Part shown: one piece after another, positions 62,983 through 64,000 of the stretch
Numbering within the stretch: position 1 is the stretch's first letter
How the letters are laid out: each line of letters starts with the position of its first letter
NCBI RefSeq assembly: GCF_030269125.1
Contig: NZ_BSSM01000002.1
Coordinates: 186,001-250,000 of the forward strand
DNA length: 64,000 bases
Origin: Streptomyces hygroscopicus subsp. hygroscopicus
GTDB lineage: Bacteria > Actinomycetota > Actinomycetes > Streptomycetales > Streptomycetaceae
Direction of reading: 5' to 3'
Program-made: the position numbers and the translations under genes
Notes under the pieces: model-generated
Seen by the model: the letters and a program-made list of their open reading frames with translations, nothing else
The model's database searches: none
Told to the model about the DNA's origin: nothing

Positions 62983-63939
62983 TCAGCTCTTCTTCGTCGC
63001 CGACCCGGTCTCCTCGGCGGCCTCCTCGGAGGCCGTGTCCGGCTCGTCCGCGGGCTCCGGGGCGGACTCCCCGGGCTCGGCGTCCGGCTTCACGCCCGCT
63101 GCCGGGCCGCCGGGGGCGTCGGCGGCGAGGGGCTCGACGATCTCCTCGCGGCCGGGACGGAGGCGGGCCGAGACGATCATGTAGGTGACCGCCAGGAGGA
63201 AGACGATCAGGGCGGTCCAGTCGTTCAGGCGCAGGCCGAGGATGTGGTGGGCGTCGTCCACCCGCATGTACTCGATCCAGCCGCGGCCGAGGCAGTACGC
63301 GGCGACGTAGAGCGCGAACGCACGGCCGTGACCCAGTTTGAAGCGGCGGTCGGCCCACATGACCAGGAAGGCGACGCCGACGCACCACAGGGATTCGTAG
63401 AGGAAGGTCGGATGGTAGTAGCCCGGCACCCGGCCGCCCTCGGAGGAGGTGATGTGCAGGGCCCAGGGAACGTGGGTCTCCCTGCCGTACAGCTCCTGGT
63501 TGAACCAGTTGCCCCAGCGCCCCATGGCCTGCGCGAGGGCGATGCCGGGGGCGACCGCGTCGGCGTAGGCGGGCATGGGGATGCCCCGCCGCCGTGCCCC
63601 GATCCACGCGCCCAGCGCGCCCAGCGCGATCGCGCCCCAGATGCCCAGGCCGCCCTGCCACACCTTGAACGCGTCCACCCAGTCACGGCCGGGGCTGAAG
63701 TACAGCTCGTAGTCCGTGATCACGTGGTAGAGCCGGCCGCCGACCAGGCCGAACGGCACGGCCCACACCGCGATGTCGGCGACGGTGCCGGACTGGCCGC
63801 CGCGCGCGATCCAGCGCCGGTTGCCGAGCCAGACGGCGATGAAGACGCCGATGATGATGCAGAAGGCGTAACCGCGCAGCGGGATGGGGCCGAGATACAG
63901 CACCCCGCGGGACGGGCTGGGAATGTAGGCAAGTTCCAT
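62983..63939 (-). CDS. lgt: Prolipoprotein diacylglyceryl transferase
   Basis: Lgt moves diacylglycerol onto the lipobox Cys of prelipoproteins such as LivK, in the cytoplasmic membrane. The 318-residue protein starts at ATG 63939. It has seven likely helices and the family signature MGRWGNWFNQELYGRETHVP (about residues 138-157), plus VGGRLYHVITDYELYF and a late RGWIEYMRVDDAHHILGLRL. The C-terminal 60 residues (after PGREEIV) are acidic, Pro/Glu/Ala-rich and cytosolic, longer than in E. coli, as in other Streptomyces. The gene is complete within the window. Confidence 0.97.
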   Translation of the reverse strand: MELAYIPSPSRGVLYLGPIPLRGYAFCIIIGVFIAVWLGNRRWIARGGQSGTVADIAVWAVPFGLVGGRLYHVITDYELYFSPGRDWVDAFKVWQGGLGIWGAIALGALGAWIGARRRGIPMPAYADAVAPGIALAQAMGRWGNWFNQELYGRETHVPWALHITSSEGGRVPGYYHPTFLYESLWCVGVAFLVMWADRRFKLGHGRAFALYVAAYCLGRGWIEYMRVDDAHHILGLRLNDWTALIVFLLAVTYMIVSARLRPGREEIVEPLAADAPGGPAAGVKPDAEPGESAPEPADEPDTASEEAAEETGSATKKS

Positions 63940-64000
63940 GGCAGGTCCGACGCTACCGTGCCGGGCCCCGGCGACACCAAGCCGCCTGGCTACGGGTCCG

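Overview
The window is a high-GC actinobacterial chromosome segment, almost certainly Streptomyces. Codon third positions are nearly all G or C, GTG starts and 4-bp GTGA/ATGA overlaps are common, and there are hallmark families: a WhiJ-like XRE/DUF397/RsbW-type ATPase set, DUF6343, an ANTAR regulator and a four-domain S1 protein. Gene order is mostly conserved housekeeping (coaE, rpsA, hrpB, polA, liv operon, pyk, gltBD, lgt), interrupted by a few variable stretches that hold gene relics and tandem repeats. I see no insertion sequence, prophage, CRISPR array or rRNA.

Layout. 1-3.3 kb: a partial SAV2177-type methyltransferase and a WhiJ-like developmental regulatory locus with a clear inverted repeat between its divergent arms. 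3.4-11.8 kb: a decayed DUF899 gene, a nucleotidyltransferase, RidA, acetyltransferase, family 5 uracil-DNA glycosylase, S4 RNA-binding protein, methyltransferase, DUF6343, TPR protein, CoaE, PAC2 protein and a secreted beta-helix protein. 11.9-23.4 kb: ribosomal protein S1, a methyltransferase with no standard start codon, helicase HrpB, a secreted lytic transglycosylase and DNA polymerase I. 23.4-34.2 kb: a repeat-bearing gap, an FdhF/YdeP-type molybdopterin oxidoreductase, a thioesterase, the complete branched-chain amino-acid ABC transporter (livK-H-M-G-F) and the ANTAR response regulator. 34.3-47 kb: an atypical tRNA-Leu(CAA), pyruvate kinase, a two-gene hydroxamate-type amine pathway (PLP decarboxylase plus flavin N-hydroxylase), GNAT, tandem repeats, an NmrA-like protein, aminopeptidase N, chorismate mutase, a zinc peptidase-like protein, relics of three genes and a rhomboid protease. 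47.2-53.4 kb: gltD/gltB behind a GlnR-like box. 53.8-64 kb: a VIT1/CCC1 metal transporter, a translationally coupled seven-gene operon and lgt.

The most interesting unit is the seven-gene operon at 54.8-62.9 kb: four consecutive ADP-ribosylglycohydrolase-fold proteins of different subtypes (one with eroded metal ligands), a ribokinase-type PfkB kinase, a class III (CaiB) CoA-transferase and a CitE-type beta-hydroxyacyl-CoA lyase. This reads as a candidate catabolic route in which a riboside or ADP-ribosyl conjugate is cleaved, the sugar phosphorylated, and an organic acid activated with CoA and split. The chemistry is inferred from families, not shown. The divergent intergenic region before it carries two sequences resembling IdeR/DmdR iron boxes.

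All calls come from reading the sequence and provided translations by eye; no database search was run.
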